Assembly (NCBI RefSeq): GCF_001428525.1
Contig: NZ_LMHW01000001.1
Span: 372,705-436,704, forward strand
DNA length: 64,000 nt
Origin: Flavobacterium sp. Root186
GTDB lineage: Bacteria; Bacteroidota; Bacteroidia; Flavobacteriales; Flavobacteriaceae
Direction: 5' to 3'
The notes under the pieces were generated by a model that was given only the letters and a program-made list of their open reading frames with translations, did not search any database and was not told where the DNA came from. Of this stretch, positions 19,582-26,917 are shown piece after piece (within the stretch, counting starts at the first letter, position 1; each line of letters opens with the position of its first letter). The translations under genes were made by a program, and so were the position numbers.

Positions 19582-19685
19582 TTGTCATTCCGAGGAACGA
19601 GGAATCTTCGCGAGTAACTCCGCACTGAAAATCTCCAATCTTTTTTTAGTTTCTTGCCAAGATTCCTCGTTCCTCGGAATGACAA
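19582..19685. repeat. Perfect 27-bp inverted repeat in the sugar kinase-HTCS gap
   Basis: Arms at 19582-19608 and 19659-19685 are perfect reverse complements over 27 bases (core ATTCCGAGGAACGAGGAATC) around a 50-base spacer. Within each arm GAGGAACGAGGAA is itself reiterated. The rest of the 322-bp gap (19399-19720) is AT-rich and shows no gene. It is probably a dispersed repeat element or mRNA hairpin between the kinase and the sensor gene. Confidence 0.8.
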
Positions 19686-19720
19686 ACCTTGAAGATAAAC
19701 AATCTAAAAGTGAGATTACT

Positions 19721-20620
19721 CTATTTATCTTTCATTAAATTCTCAATCTCAAATAAAGAAATTTTCGGATTTGCGCCCGGCGATGCTGCAACTAAAGCCC
19801 CAATTGCACAGGCAAAATCTAAAGCTTTCTGAGGATTTTTATTAGTAAGCAAGGATGTTATTAACGCAGCTAAAAAGGAATCTCCGGCACCAACGGTATC
19901 AGCAACCACGATTGGATAACCGTAATTTTCATAAAAAGTGCCTTCCCATAATAGTAAAGCTCCCTGTTTTCCTCTTGTAACGCAAATTCCTTTTACGTCG
20001 GCCAAAGAAGAAATGAAAATCATATTCTCTTTTAAATCTGTATGTGGAAAGTTTAAAGCTGAAGCTATTTCTATTATTTCCTCATCATTGAACTTAACAA
20101 AATTGGCTGATTTCATTAACTGTTCGAGGATATCATAGGTATAATGAGGCTTTCTTAAATTGACATCGAATACTTTATAGGTATTTATTTGTAAAAGCTC
20201 TTCTAATGATTTTCTGGAAACCTTATCTCTGCACACCAAACTTCCGTAAATTAAAACATCGGCTTCATTGGTTAGTTTTCTGGCTTCGTCGTTTAAGATG
20301 ATTTTATCCCAAGCCGATGGGTATTTTATTTCATAAGTTGCAGATCCGGTTTTATCTAAAGTTACGTTTACTAATCCGGTTGGGAAATCTTCTGAAGTAA
20401 TTATGGAAGCGGTTTCGAGTCCTAAGTCTTTTACCGTATCCAGAATGGCTTTTCCGTCTTCGTCATTTCCAACGCAGCTAATCATGGCAACATCGCAGCC
20501 TAATGATTTCATTCTTAAAGCTACATTCAACGGTGCTCCGCCTATCTTTTTTTCATTTATAAAAACATCCCACAGTACTTCTCCGTAAGCAATAGCTTTA
20601 AGTTTCTTTTCATTACTCAT
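19721..20620 (-). CDS. PfkB-family carbohydrate kinase (fructokinase-like)
   Basis: A 299-residue cytoplasmic ribokinase-fold sugar kinase. It has GEVLWDVF near the N-terminus, the sugar-binding KIGGAPLNVALRMKSLG, and the ATP/catalytic signature DTVGAGDSFLAALI (catalytic Asp in GAGD). The pattern is closest to fructokinases, which make fructose-6-P from fructose; the substrate is not proven. It is read alone between a bidirectional terminator (20703-20733) and a 27-bp inverted repeat, so it is likely a separate transcript. Its link to PUL1 or the rhamnose genes is not evident. Confidence 0.85.
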   Translation of the reverse strand: MSNEKKLKAIAYGEVLWDVFINEKKIGGAPLNVALRMKSLGCDVAMISCVGNDEDGKAILDTVKDLGLETASIITSEDFPTGLVNVTLDKTGSATYEIKYPSAWDKIILNDEARKLTNEADVLIYGSLVCRDKVSRKSLEELLQINTYKVFDVNLRKPHYTYDILEQLMKSANFVKFNDEEIIEIASALNFPHTDLKENMIFISSLADVKGICVTRGKQGALLLWEGTFYENYGYPIVVADTVGAGDSFLAALITSLLTNKNPQKALDFACAIGALVAASPGANPKISLFEIENLMKDK

Positions 20621-20702
20621 TCCTAAATTTATTTTTGTTAATCCTGAAATATAAAGTTAAACTTTTAATTAAAACAGATCTGGAAATTGATTATTGTATA
20701 AT

Positions 20703-20733
20703 AAAAAAGAGGATTTAAAAATCCTCTTTTTTT
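20703..20733. terminator. Bidirectional rho-independent terminator
   Basis: AAAAAAGAGGAT, a short TTAAAA loop, then ATCCTCTTTTTTT form a strong stem flanked by A- and T-runs. It ends the lutABC transcript arriving from the right and isolates the PfkB kinase promoter. Confidence 0.85.
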
Positions 20734-20739
20734 ATTTCA

Positions 20740-20918
20740 TTAACTTCATAACGGAGTATTCCTATCATTCATTTATTGTTTTTTCTACCGATATGAAACT
20801 CCTAACGGAGTTAATCTGTGATACATTATCGCTTCTCATAGAATATCTCGGAGAGATTAAATATCGGCAGCATTCCAAATTACACCTCGAAAACTTGTTC
20901 CGTAGGGACTACACGTAT
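20740..20918. repeat. REP-like repeat block downstream of lutC
   Basis: Several small palindromes lie in series: ACTCCTAACGGAGTT (about 20798-20812), ATATCTCGGAGAGAT (about 20842-20856), and the imperfect pair TTGTTCCGTAGGGAC near 20895. The phrase CTACCGATATGAA links it to the block at 2584-2650. No gene is credible here. The spacing suggests a mosaic of repeat units of one family. Confidence 0.6.
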
Positions 20919-21506
20919 TTAATCCAATAAAAACACAATCAATCCCCTCGCACCATGCGCACCTAAAACCAAGGATTGCTCAATATCAGCAGTTTTTGAA
21001 GGTCCGGCAATAAAAGTTCCGAAACCATATTCCTGATTTCCGATTCTTTCATACGCTTGCTGCATCGTTCGTACAATATCATTTTTATGAACAATTATCG
21101 CTAAATACTGCGCAATAAAAGGTGCTATTCGCTGTCCTAAAATATCATCGGTTACCCAAAGCGCACTATTCTCTGCAACTCCAAAATGCGCTTTTACAAC
21201 CGTTAATTCAACATCCTGAAGCGAATGCGGATCAACATTGTTCCAATCTAATGAAGCAATTTCCGAAAGCTCCGGAAGCGTTGTAATTAACCTTTTTTGA
21301 AGATTGTAATTTGATTTTATATAATTGATGATTTCACTATAATTGGAAACCTCAACAGGATCTCCGCCAATACCTTTTAAAACTGTTTTATAAGTTTCCA
21401 GTATATCAAAATCTTCTGAACCTAAAACACTTAAATCCGGCAGATTGGTAACTAAATCGGGTTGGTTTAGTTTTATTCTATTTAAAATTTCGGCTTTACT
21501 GCTCAT
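20919..21506 (-). CDS. lutC: Lactate utilization protein C (LUD domain)
   Basis: A 195-residue LUD-domain protein, the third subunit of the LutABC L-lactate dehydrogenase system. It has SSKAEILNRI at the start and ALWVTDDILGQRIAPFIAQ and GPSKTADIEQSLVLGAHGARG near the end, as in the YkgG/LutC family. I chose ATG 21506 because it matches the family N-terminus. A longer reading to 21572 would lie inside lutB. It overlaps the lutB stop by 11 bases, so the two are coupled. Cytoplasmic. Confidence 0.9.
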   Translation of the reverse strand: MSSKAEILNRIKLNQPDLVTNLPDLSVLGSEDFDILETYKTVLKGIGGDPVEVSNYSEIINYIKSNYNLQKRLITTLPELSEIASLDWNNVDPHSLQDVELTVVKAHFGVAENSALWVTDDILGQRIAPFIAQYLAIIVHKNDIVRTMQQAYERIGNQEYGFGTFIAGPSKTADIEQSLVLGAHGARGLIVFLLD

Positions 21507-22899
21507 TGTCTTTTGCTTTAGATTCTCTCGAATTTTTCTTGTACCATTCTCTAAAAGATTCCTGAGGAACATCTGGCATTTCGCGCTGGTCGTACCATTT
21601 ATTCATTTTATTGTTGACCATTCCCGGAACATTTTTCATCACAAATCTTCCTGATTTTCCTGCAATGTTAAAAATCGTTGGATTGGCTAATACTGTTGCC
21701 ATCGTTTTCATTGCAATGGTTTTTACTTTTGGTGTATAGCCGTCTTTTACCAAAACCTGACGCCATTTGTACAATTGATCGTGAATATCGATTTTAACCG
21801 GACATACGTTTGTGCATGATCCGCAAAGCGTACTGGCAAAAGGTAAATCGGCATTTTTGCTCATATCTAAATTTGGAGCCAAAATAGAACCAATTGGCCC
21901 CGCTACAGCATTGTGATAACTATGCCCGCCGCTTCGTCTGTAAACCGGACAAGTATTCATACAAGCACCACAGCGAATACATTTTAGAGAGTTTCTAAAA
22001 TCTTCTCTTCCTAATTGTTTGCTTCTGCCGTTGTCGACAATTACGATATGAAGTTCTTTTCCATCTCTTGGTTTCTTGAAGTGGCTTGAAAAAGTCGTTA
22101 TGGGCTGTCCTGTTGCGCTTCTTGCCAATAATCTCAGAAAAACGCCTAAATGTTTGCGCTGCGGAATCAGTTTTTCAAATCCCATACAGGCGATATGAAC
22201 ATCGGCTAAATGTGCGCCCATATCAGCATTTCCCTCGTTAGTGCAGACTACAAATTCTCCTGTTTCTGCAATGGCAAAATTAACTCCTGTTAAAGCCACT
22301 TTTCGGGTTAAGAATGTGTTTCTTAAACTATGACGTGCCGATTCGGTTAAATACTGCGGGTCAAAATTTCCTTTTTCAGTTCCAAGATGTTCGTGGAAAG
22401 TTTCGCTTACATCTTCTTTTTTAAGGTGAATGGCGGGTAAAACAATATGACTTGGCGGTTCTTTACGAAGTTGTACAATATATTCTCCTAAATCTGAGTC
22501 GATAACTTCTATACCTTTTTCGGCTAAATAATCATTTAAATGGCATTCTTCCGTAAGCATTGATTTTGATTTCACCATTTGCTTTACATCATGTTTTGCC
22601 ATAATCGAATGCACTATTTCGTTGTGCTCTTTTGCATCTGCAGCCCAGTGTACGATGATTCCGTTTTTTTGGGCATTCGCTTCAAATTCAACTAAATAAT
22701 CATGAATATTAGAAAGTACATTGGTTTTTATTTTGGATGCCGTTTCACGCAATAATTCCCAATCCTTAATTTGATTTGCCGATTTATCACGCTTCGCACG
22801 AACAAACCAAAGTGTTTCATCATGCCAGTTGACACGCTCTACATCTTTGTTGAATTTTGCCGCGGCTTCGCTGTGCTGTATTATTTTTTCTGATGACAT
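21496..22899 (-). CDS. lutB: Lactate utilization iron-sulfur protein LutB
   Basis: A 467-residue iron-sulfur protein of the LutABC complex that oxidises L-lactate to pyruvate. N-terminal LUD-type domain (about 60-300, with GVNFAIAETGEFVVCTNEGN), then two 4Fe-4S ligand clusters: CIRCGACMNTCPVYRR (about 308) and CGSCTNVCPVKIDIHDQ (about 360). A C-terminal membrane-associated-type tail follows. It lies between lutA and lutC and downstream of the rhamnose enzymes, which produce lactaldehyde and hence lactate. Length and motifs are standard for the family. Confidence 0.94.
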   Translation of the reverse strand: MSSEKIIQHSEAAAKFNKDVERVNWHDETLWFVRAKRDKSANQIKDWELLRETASKIKTNVLSNIHDYLVEFEANAQKNGIIVHWAADAKEHNEIVHSIMAKHDVKQMVKSKSMLTEECHLNDYLAEKGIEVIDSDLGEYIVQLRKEPPSHIVLPAIHLKKEDVSETFHEHLGTEKGNFDPQYLTESARHSLRNTFLTRKVALTGVNFAIAETGEFVVCTNEGNADMGAHLADVHIACMGFEKLIPQRKHLGVFLRLLARSATGQPITTFSSHFKKPRDGKELHIVIVDNGRSKQLGREDFRNSLKCIRCGACMNTCPVYRRSGGHSYHNAVAGPIGSILAPNLDMSKNADLPFASTLCGSCTNVCPVKIDIHDQLYKWRQVLVKDGYTPKVKTIAMKTMATVLANPTIFNIAGKSGRFVMKNVPGMVNNKMNKWYDQREMPDVPQESFREWYKKNSRESKAKDNEQ

Positions 22900-22949
22900 T
22901 TTTTATTATTTAAAAGTCAATTTTGAAATCTTTATTATTGGTGTGCTTA

Positions 22950-23048
22950 TTTAACCGCAAAGTGCGCGAAGAAAAAAACGCAAGGTGCGCAAGGATTAAA
23001 ATTAACTTTGCGAACCTTGCGTAAAACTTTGCGAACTTTGCGGTTAAA
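22950..23048. repeat. Long intercistronic inverted repeat, CGCAAAG word family (lutA-lutB)
   Basis: Arms of about 45 bases start TTTAACCGCAAAGTGCGCGA on the left and end TTTGCGGTTAAA on the right, with few mismatches and a small indel. Internal ACGCAAGGT.CGCAA words are shared with the repeat at 6889-6983. It sits between stop of lutA (23069) and start of lutB (22899). Confidence 0.8.
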
Positions 23049-23068
23049 TTTTATACTCAACATCTATT

Positions 23069-23809
23069 TTAATTTTCGAGTGAATTTAATATTTCAGCAA
23101 TATGAATTGTTTTTATCCGGCTTTTTTGTCTTTTCAAAATTCCGTCTAAATGCATTAAACAAGACATATCGCCTCCTGTAATATAATCTACATTATGGCT
23201 TTCGTGATCTTTAATTCGGTCTTGTCCCATTTTTACAGAAATGGCTTCTTCGGTCACACAAAATGTTCCTCCAAAACCGCAGCATTCATCTTTTCTCGTT
23301 AAAGCAACCAAATCAAGTCCTTTTATGTTGTGCAGTAATTGTTCTGGTTTTGAGAAAAACGGTGCGTTTAGTTCTGACATTTGAGAAAGATGTAATCCGC
23401 GTTGTCCGTGACAGCTTACATGCATTCCCACTTTAAAAGGAAAACTTCCGTCTATATGGTCAATTTTTAAAATATCAGTAATAAACTCTGTTAATTCAAA
23501 AACGCTGTTTCTAATTTTTGTCGCAGCTTCTTCATTTTTTTCGTCATGCAAATGATCTTTTACATGCAGTACACAACTTCCTGAAGGGCATACAATATAA
23601 TCGAATCCGGTAAAATTGGCTATAAAATTCGTATCACAGCCTTTTGTTAAATGTGCGTAACCGCTGTTTGCCATTGGCTGGCCGCAGCAGGTTTGTCCCA
23701 TCGGAAAATGAACTTCACAGCCTAATTTCTGTAAAAGCTCGTATGTCGCTATACCCACTTTTGGGTAAAACTGATCGACATAACACGGTATAAATAGTCC
23801 GATTTTCAT
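23069..23809 (-). CDS. lutA: Lactate utilization protein LutA (CCG-domain)
   Basis: A 246-residue cysteine-rich (CCG) protein. The two halves carry CGQPMANSG and CxxSCxxH-like HVSCHGQRG, and DECCGFGGTFCV near 190-200 supplies metal-cluster ligands. It forms the LutABC L-lactate oxidation system with LutB and LutC, feeding electrons to the respiratory chain. It follows the FGGY kinase and an inverted repeat. Presence inside the rhamnose cluster suggests it finishes lactaldehyde-derived lactate. Confidence 0.93.
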   Translation of the reverse strand: MKIGLFIPCYVDQFYPKVGIATYELLQKLGCEVHFPMGQTCCGQPMANSGYAHLTKGCDTNFIANFTGFDYIVCPSGSCVLHVKDHLHDEKNEEAATKIRNSVFELTEFITDILKIDHIDGSFPFKVGMHVSCHGQRGLHLSQMSELNAPFFSKPEQLLHNIKGLDLVALTRKDECCGFGGTFCVTEEAISVKMGQDRIKDHESHNVDYITGGDMSCLMHLDGILKRQKSRIKTIHIAEILNSLEN

Positions 23810-23861
23810 TTTTTATTATTTTTATTTTTAACTCGTAAAATAAATTCTACATGTTATATTT

Positions 23862-23948
23862 TTTCGCGCAGATTTTAAAAAGATTTAAGCAGATGCACGC
23901 AGATTTTCTAAAATTAAATCTGCTATAATCTGCTAAATCTGCGTGAAA
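23862..23948. repeat. Intercistronic inverted repeat (CGCAGATT word family)
   Basis: Left arm TTTCGCGCAGATTTTAAAAA and right arm ending TAAATCTGCGTGAAA pair imperfectly, with GCAGAT words reiterated inside (AAGCAGATGCACGCAGATT). It lies between the FGGY kinase stop and lutA start. Confidence 0.7.
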
Positions 23949-23988
23949 CAAAAATCTATTTAATTTTTTTAATCTGTGGCATATTTTT

Positions 23989-25350
23989 CTAATGTTTGTA
24001 AAATTTCAAATCAATCAAATCATTCTGAATCGGCTTAGGGTTCCAGTTTTGGTGAATTGCCAATGCTGCACCTAAAGCACTCGCCTGCGCCATCGATGCG
24101 GCATAAACTTCTACATCTGGAAAAGCCTCGGCTAATAAATTCATGAAAATTGAATTTTTGCTGAAACCTCCATCTACAAATATTTTCTTTACAGGACTGT
24201 TATGAATGACTAAATTAGTTGAAAAAACCTGTTGTTCTATCAAATCTAACATTAATTGATGATAGGCAGTTTCATAATTTTTAAAAGTTGAAAGGTCTCT
24301 TTTTTGAAAAGGACACTCTTTCAGAATATCAAAACTATACTTTTTAGGGTAAATAATTTGAAAATTTAAGGCTCTTAAATTTGAAACGACATTTTTATCA
24401 AAATAAACATCTTTGTACGTATCAACCGGAACGTTAAAATATTCTGCTAAACGTTTGGTCTGCACTTCATGTTCATTTCCGGCAAAAAGTCTTGCGGCTT
24501 TTACAGGCTTTTCTGTGTATTGTAAATAACACAAACAATCGTGCTGTAACTCTTCAAAAGTCAACGGTTTATTATTGAACGGATTTAAGGAAATACTCCA
24601 GGTTCCTGTTGATAATAAAACGAAAGGTTCGGTAAAGTTTATCGTATACGGAATTATCGCCGATGAACTATCGTGAAGCCCCGCGCCTACCGCTAAACCT
24701 TCTTTATTTTTTATGATATCTTTTCCGTAATGAAATGGTGGGATTTTATCTGAAATGCCTTCATTTTTTAACCATTTGTGGTATTTCATTTTTTTGAAAT
24801 TCCAAAGATTGGTATGACAGCCCACACTTGTAATATCGGCGTACGCTTCATTTGTTAAAAGGAAACTCAAAAACTGCGGCAGGTGCAAACAATATTGTAC
24901 CTTTTTAAACAAATCCGGTTTTTCTTCTTTTAAACGGTAAATCTGCATTCCGGAATTTAGACTTCCTAAAACGGGAGAAGCTGTTTTTACTGCAAATGCT
25001 TCTTTTCCTTTGTATTTTTTATAGAAATCATTTTTTAAATCCTCCGGATAATCTTTTAAATAATTATACAGAGGAGTTAAAACTTTTCCTTCTTTATCAA
25101 TGTAGACAAAACTAGCACCATAAGTACTGAAATTGATGGCTTTTAAAACATAATCGGTTAAAGCTTTTATTTCTGATAAGCGCTCAAAAATCCAGTTTTT
25201 AAGCACTTCTATATCTTCGCAGGGAAAACCGTCTTCGTCGACAGTTTCGTCTAGATTGACTGATTTCTCCCAAACTATTCTATAATTTTCATCAAATAAG
25301 AATACCTTTTTGTTTGTTTTACCAATATCAAAAATTGCAACTACATTCAT
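23989..25350 (-). CDS. rhaB: FGGY-family sugar kinase, probable L-rhamnulokinase
   Basis: A 453-residue FGGY carbohydrate kinase: N-terminal ATP-binding DIGKTNKKVFLFD and the C-terminal FVDGGFSKNSIFMNLLAEAF, in the usual two-domain arrangement. It phosphorylates L-rhamnulose, converting the RhaI product into the substrate of the adjacent aldolase. Substrate is inferred from its position between rhaI and the lut genes, not from the sequence alone. The gap to rhaI is filled by an inverted repeat starting at the rhaI stop. Length is slightly below the typical 480-500. Confidence 0.82.
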   Translation of the reverse strand: MNVVAIFDIGKTNKKVFLFDENYRIVWEKSVNLDETVDEDGFPCEDIEVLKNWIFERLSEIKALTDYVLKAINFSTYGASFVYIDKEGKVLTPLYNYLKDYPEDLKNDFYKKYKGKEAFAVKTASPVLGSLNSGMQIYRLKEEKPDLFKKVQYCLHLPQFLSFLLTNEAYADITSVGCHTNLWNFKKMKYHKWLKNEGISDKIPPFHYGKDIIKNKEGLAVGAGLHDSSSAIIPYTINFTEPFVLLSTGTWSISLNPFNNKPLTFEELQHDCLCYLQYTEKPVKAARLFAGNEHEVQTKRLAEYFNVPVDTYKDVYFDKNVVSNLRALNFQIIYPKKYSFDILKECPFQKRDLSTFKNYETAYHQLMLDLIEQQVFSTNLVIHNSPVKKIFVDGGFSKNSIFMNLLAEAFPDVEVYAASMAQASALGAALAIHQNWNPKPIQNDLIDLKFYKH

Positions 25351-25363
25351 TTTTTTAATTGTA

Positions 25364-25438
25364 AATTGTGAGTTGTGAATTGTGAATTGTGATTTTTGTT
25401 CAGTCTTTTTATTAACTCATAATTCACAACTCACAATT
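25364..25438. repeat. Intercistronic inverted repeat (ATTGTGAATT word family)
   Basis: Perfect 18-base arms AATTGTGAGTTGTGAATT (25364-25381) and its complement (25421-25438), extended by further ATTGTGAATT words. The structure runs almost from the rhaI stop (25444) to the kinase start (25350). A related word appears at 44364-44463. Confidence 0.8.
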
Positions 25439-25443
25439 CATAA

Positions 25444-26718
25444 TTATAATCCTGTTGCCAATGTTTTTAGTCCTCTTTCTCCAATAAGATTTTTTCTGAC
25501 AGAAAGGTTTCTGTATAATTCTACAGGATTTAAAGCTGCCCCTGAACGTAAACGAGCCTCAGCAACTAATGCGCGAACATCTGTACGGAAAGCATTTTGA
25601 AGAATTTCCTGTGCTTTTACTACGTCATTTTCTTGTTGTGCTTGTTCTAATGCTTTTCTGTCCACAGAAAGTGCTTGTGCATAAGCAATCATAATGGCTT
25701 CTACAGATTGTAATAAATCCTCTAACGGATCTTTGATGTTATGCGAGGCGTCTATCATCCAGCCTAAATCTTTGGCGTGGTTCATTCCTCTTGCATCCAT
25801 TCCTTCAACCAATTCATTGAAAATCAAGAACAATTGGTATGGTTTTAATGCTCCGGCTGTTAAATCATCATCACCGTATTTTGAATCATTGAAGTGGAAT
25901 CCGCCCAGTTTGTTTTCCATTAATAATAATGAAACGATCTGCTCGATATTGGCATTCGGTAAATGATGGCCTAAATCGACTAAAGTCTGTGCTTTATCGC
26001 CTAATTTTTTTACGTAAGAATAGGATTGTCCCCAATCTGCAACTGTTGTTGAATAAAAGTTAGGTTCGGCACATTTGTATTCTAAAAATAATTTCCAGTT
26101 TGAAGGTAATGCATCGTAGATTTCTTCTAAACTTTCTAAGGTATTTTGATACGCTTTACGAAAATTTAATTGCCCCGGAAAGTTAGATCCATCAGCAAGC
26201 CAAACTGTTAATGACTTTGATCCTAATTCGATTCCGTGTTTGATAACTTCTATATTGTGTGCGATTGCCTGTTTACGAACGGCTTTATTTACATTTTGTA
26301 ATGAACCGTATTTGTATGTATGTTCTGCATCAGCCTGATCCTGAAATGTATTCGAGTTCATGGCATCAAACTTTAAATTGTGCTGTGCTGCAAGGGTTTT
26401 GATTGCTTTATAATCTTGTGGAATATCCCACGGAATATGAAGTGAAATGGCTCCTGAAGCATTGTTTAATTTATGAAGTAAACCAACATCTTCTATTTTT
26501 TCTTCGATTGAACGTGGTTCTCCGCCTCCTGCAAAACGTCCGAATCTTGTTCCTCCTGTTCCTAAAGCCCAAGATGGAATTGCGATTTGAAAATCGATTA
26601 GTTTTTGGATAATCGCCTCTGCATTATCAATTTCTGATGCTGTAAAAACAAGTTTGTTTTGGTGTTTTTTTAATAATCCCTCGTTATGAGATTCAATATT
26701 ATTTGATCCGATTATCAT
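25444..26718 (-). CDS. rhaI: L-rhamnose isomerase, RhaI type
   Basis: A 424-residue TIM-barrel sugar isomerase of the RhaI class, a non-orthologous alternative to RhaA. It interconverts L-rhamnose and L-rhamnulose. Metal/substrate residues are likely in TLVDLGHHLPNANIEQIV (about 250), GGFHFNDSKYGDDDL (about 275) and the earlier LFLEYKCAEPNF. WALGTGGTRFGRFAGGGEPRS is a family-typical N-terminal stretch. Upstream is the aldolase/dehydrogenase and a terminator; downstream the kinase. Good family match. Confidence 0.88.
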   Translation of the reverse strand: MIIGSNNIESHNEGLLKKHQNKLVFTASEIDNAEAIIQKLIDFQIAIPSWALGTGGTRFGRFAGGGEPRSIEEKIEDVGLLHKLNNASGAISLHIPWDIPQDYKAIKTLAAQHNLKFDAMNSNTFQDQADAEHTYKYGSLQNVNKAVRKQAIAHNIEVIKHGIELGSKSLTVWLADGSNFPGQLNFRKAYQNTLESLEEIYDALPSNWKLFLEYKCAEPNFYSTTVADWGQSYSYVKKLGDKAQTLVDLGHHLPNANIEQIVSLLLMENKLGGFHFNDSKYGDDDLTAGALKPYQLFLIFNELVEGMDARGMNHAKDLGWMIDASHNIKDPLEDLLQSVEAIMIAYAQALSVDRKALEQAQQENDVVKAQEILQNAFRTDVRALVAEARLRSGAALNPVELYRNLSVRKNLIGERGLKTLATGL

Positions 26719-26828
26719 ATTACTTTATATTTTAATAGAGTTACAAGATATGTAAATTATATAAAATGGACTCTGGTTTAACTTTACTATTTTATGGTAA
26801 TTGGTCTGCTTATAAAAATGGGATGTCT

Positions 26829-26864
26829 AAAAAAAATCTAACGCTCGAAAAATCGAACGTTAGA
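26829..26864 (-). terminator. Rho-independent terminator after the aldolase gene
   Basis: On the minus strand TCTAACGTTCGA pairs with TCGAGCGTTAGA (one mismatch, loop TTTT) and is followed directly by an eight-T run. It lies about 50 bases beyond the aldolase stop and 110 bases before rhaI, so rhaI-rhaB-lutABC may need readthrough or its own promoter. Confidence 0.85.
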
Positions 26865-26917
26865 CCACAAAAAACCACTTTTGCTTAAACAAACTTATAA
26901 AAAAACTTAAATAACTT

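Noticed and set aside
19582-19685. 27-bp inverted repeat as ends of an insertion sequence
   Set aside because: The 50-base interior codes nothing and no target duplication is evident.
25364-25438. ATTGTGAATT repeats as a CRISPR-like array
   Set aside because: They form inverted arms, with no regular spacers and no cas genes in the window.
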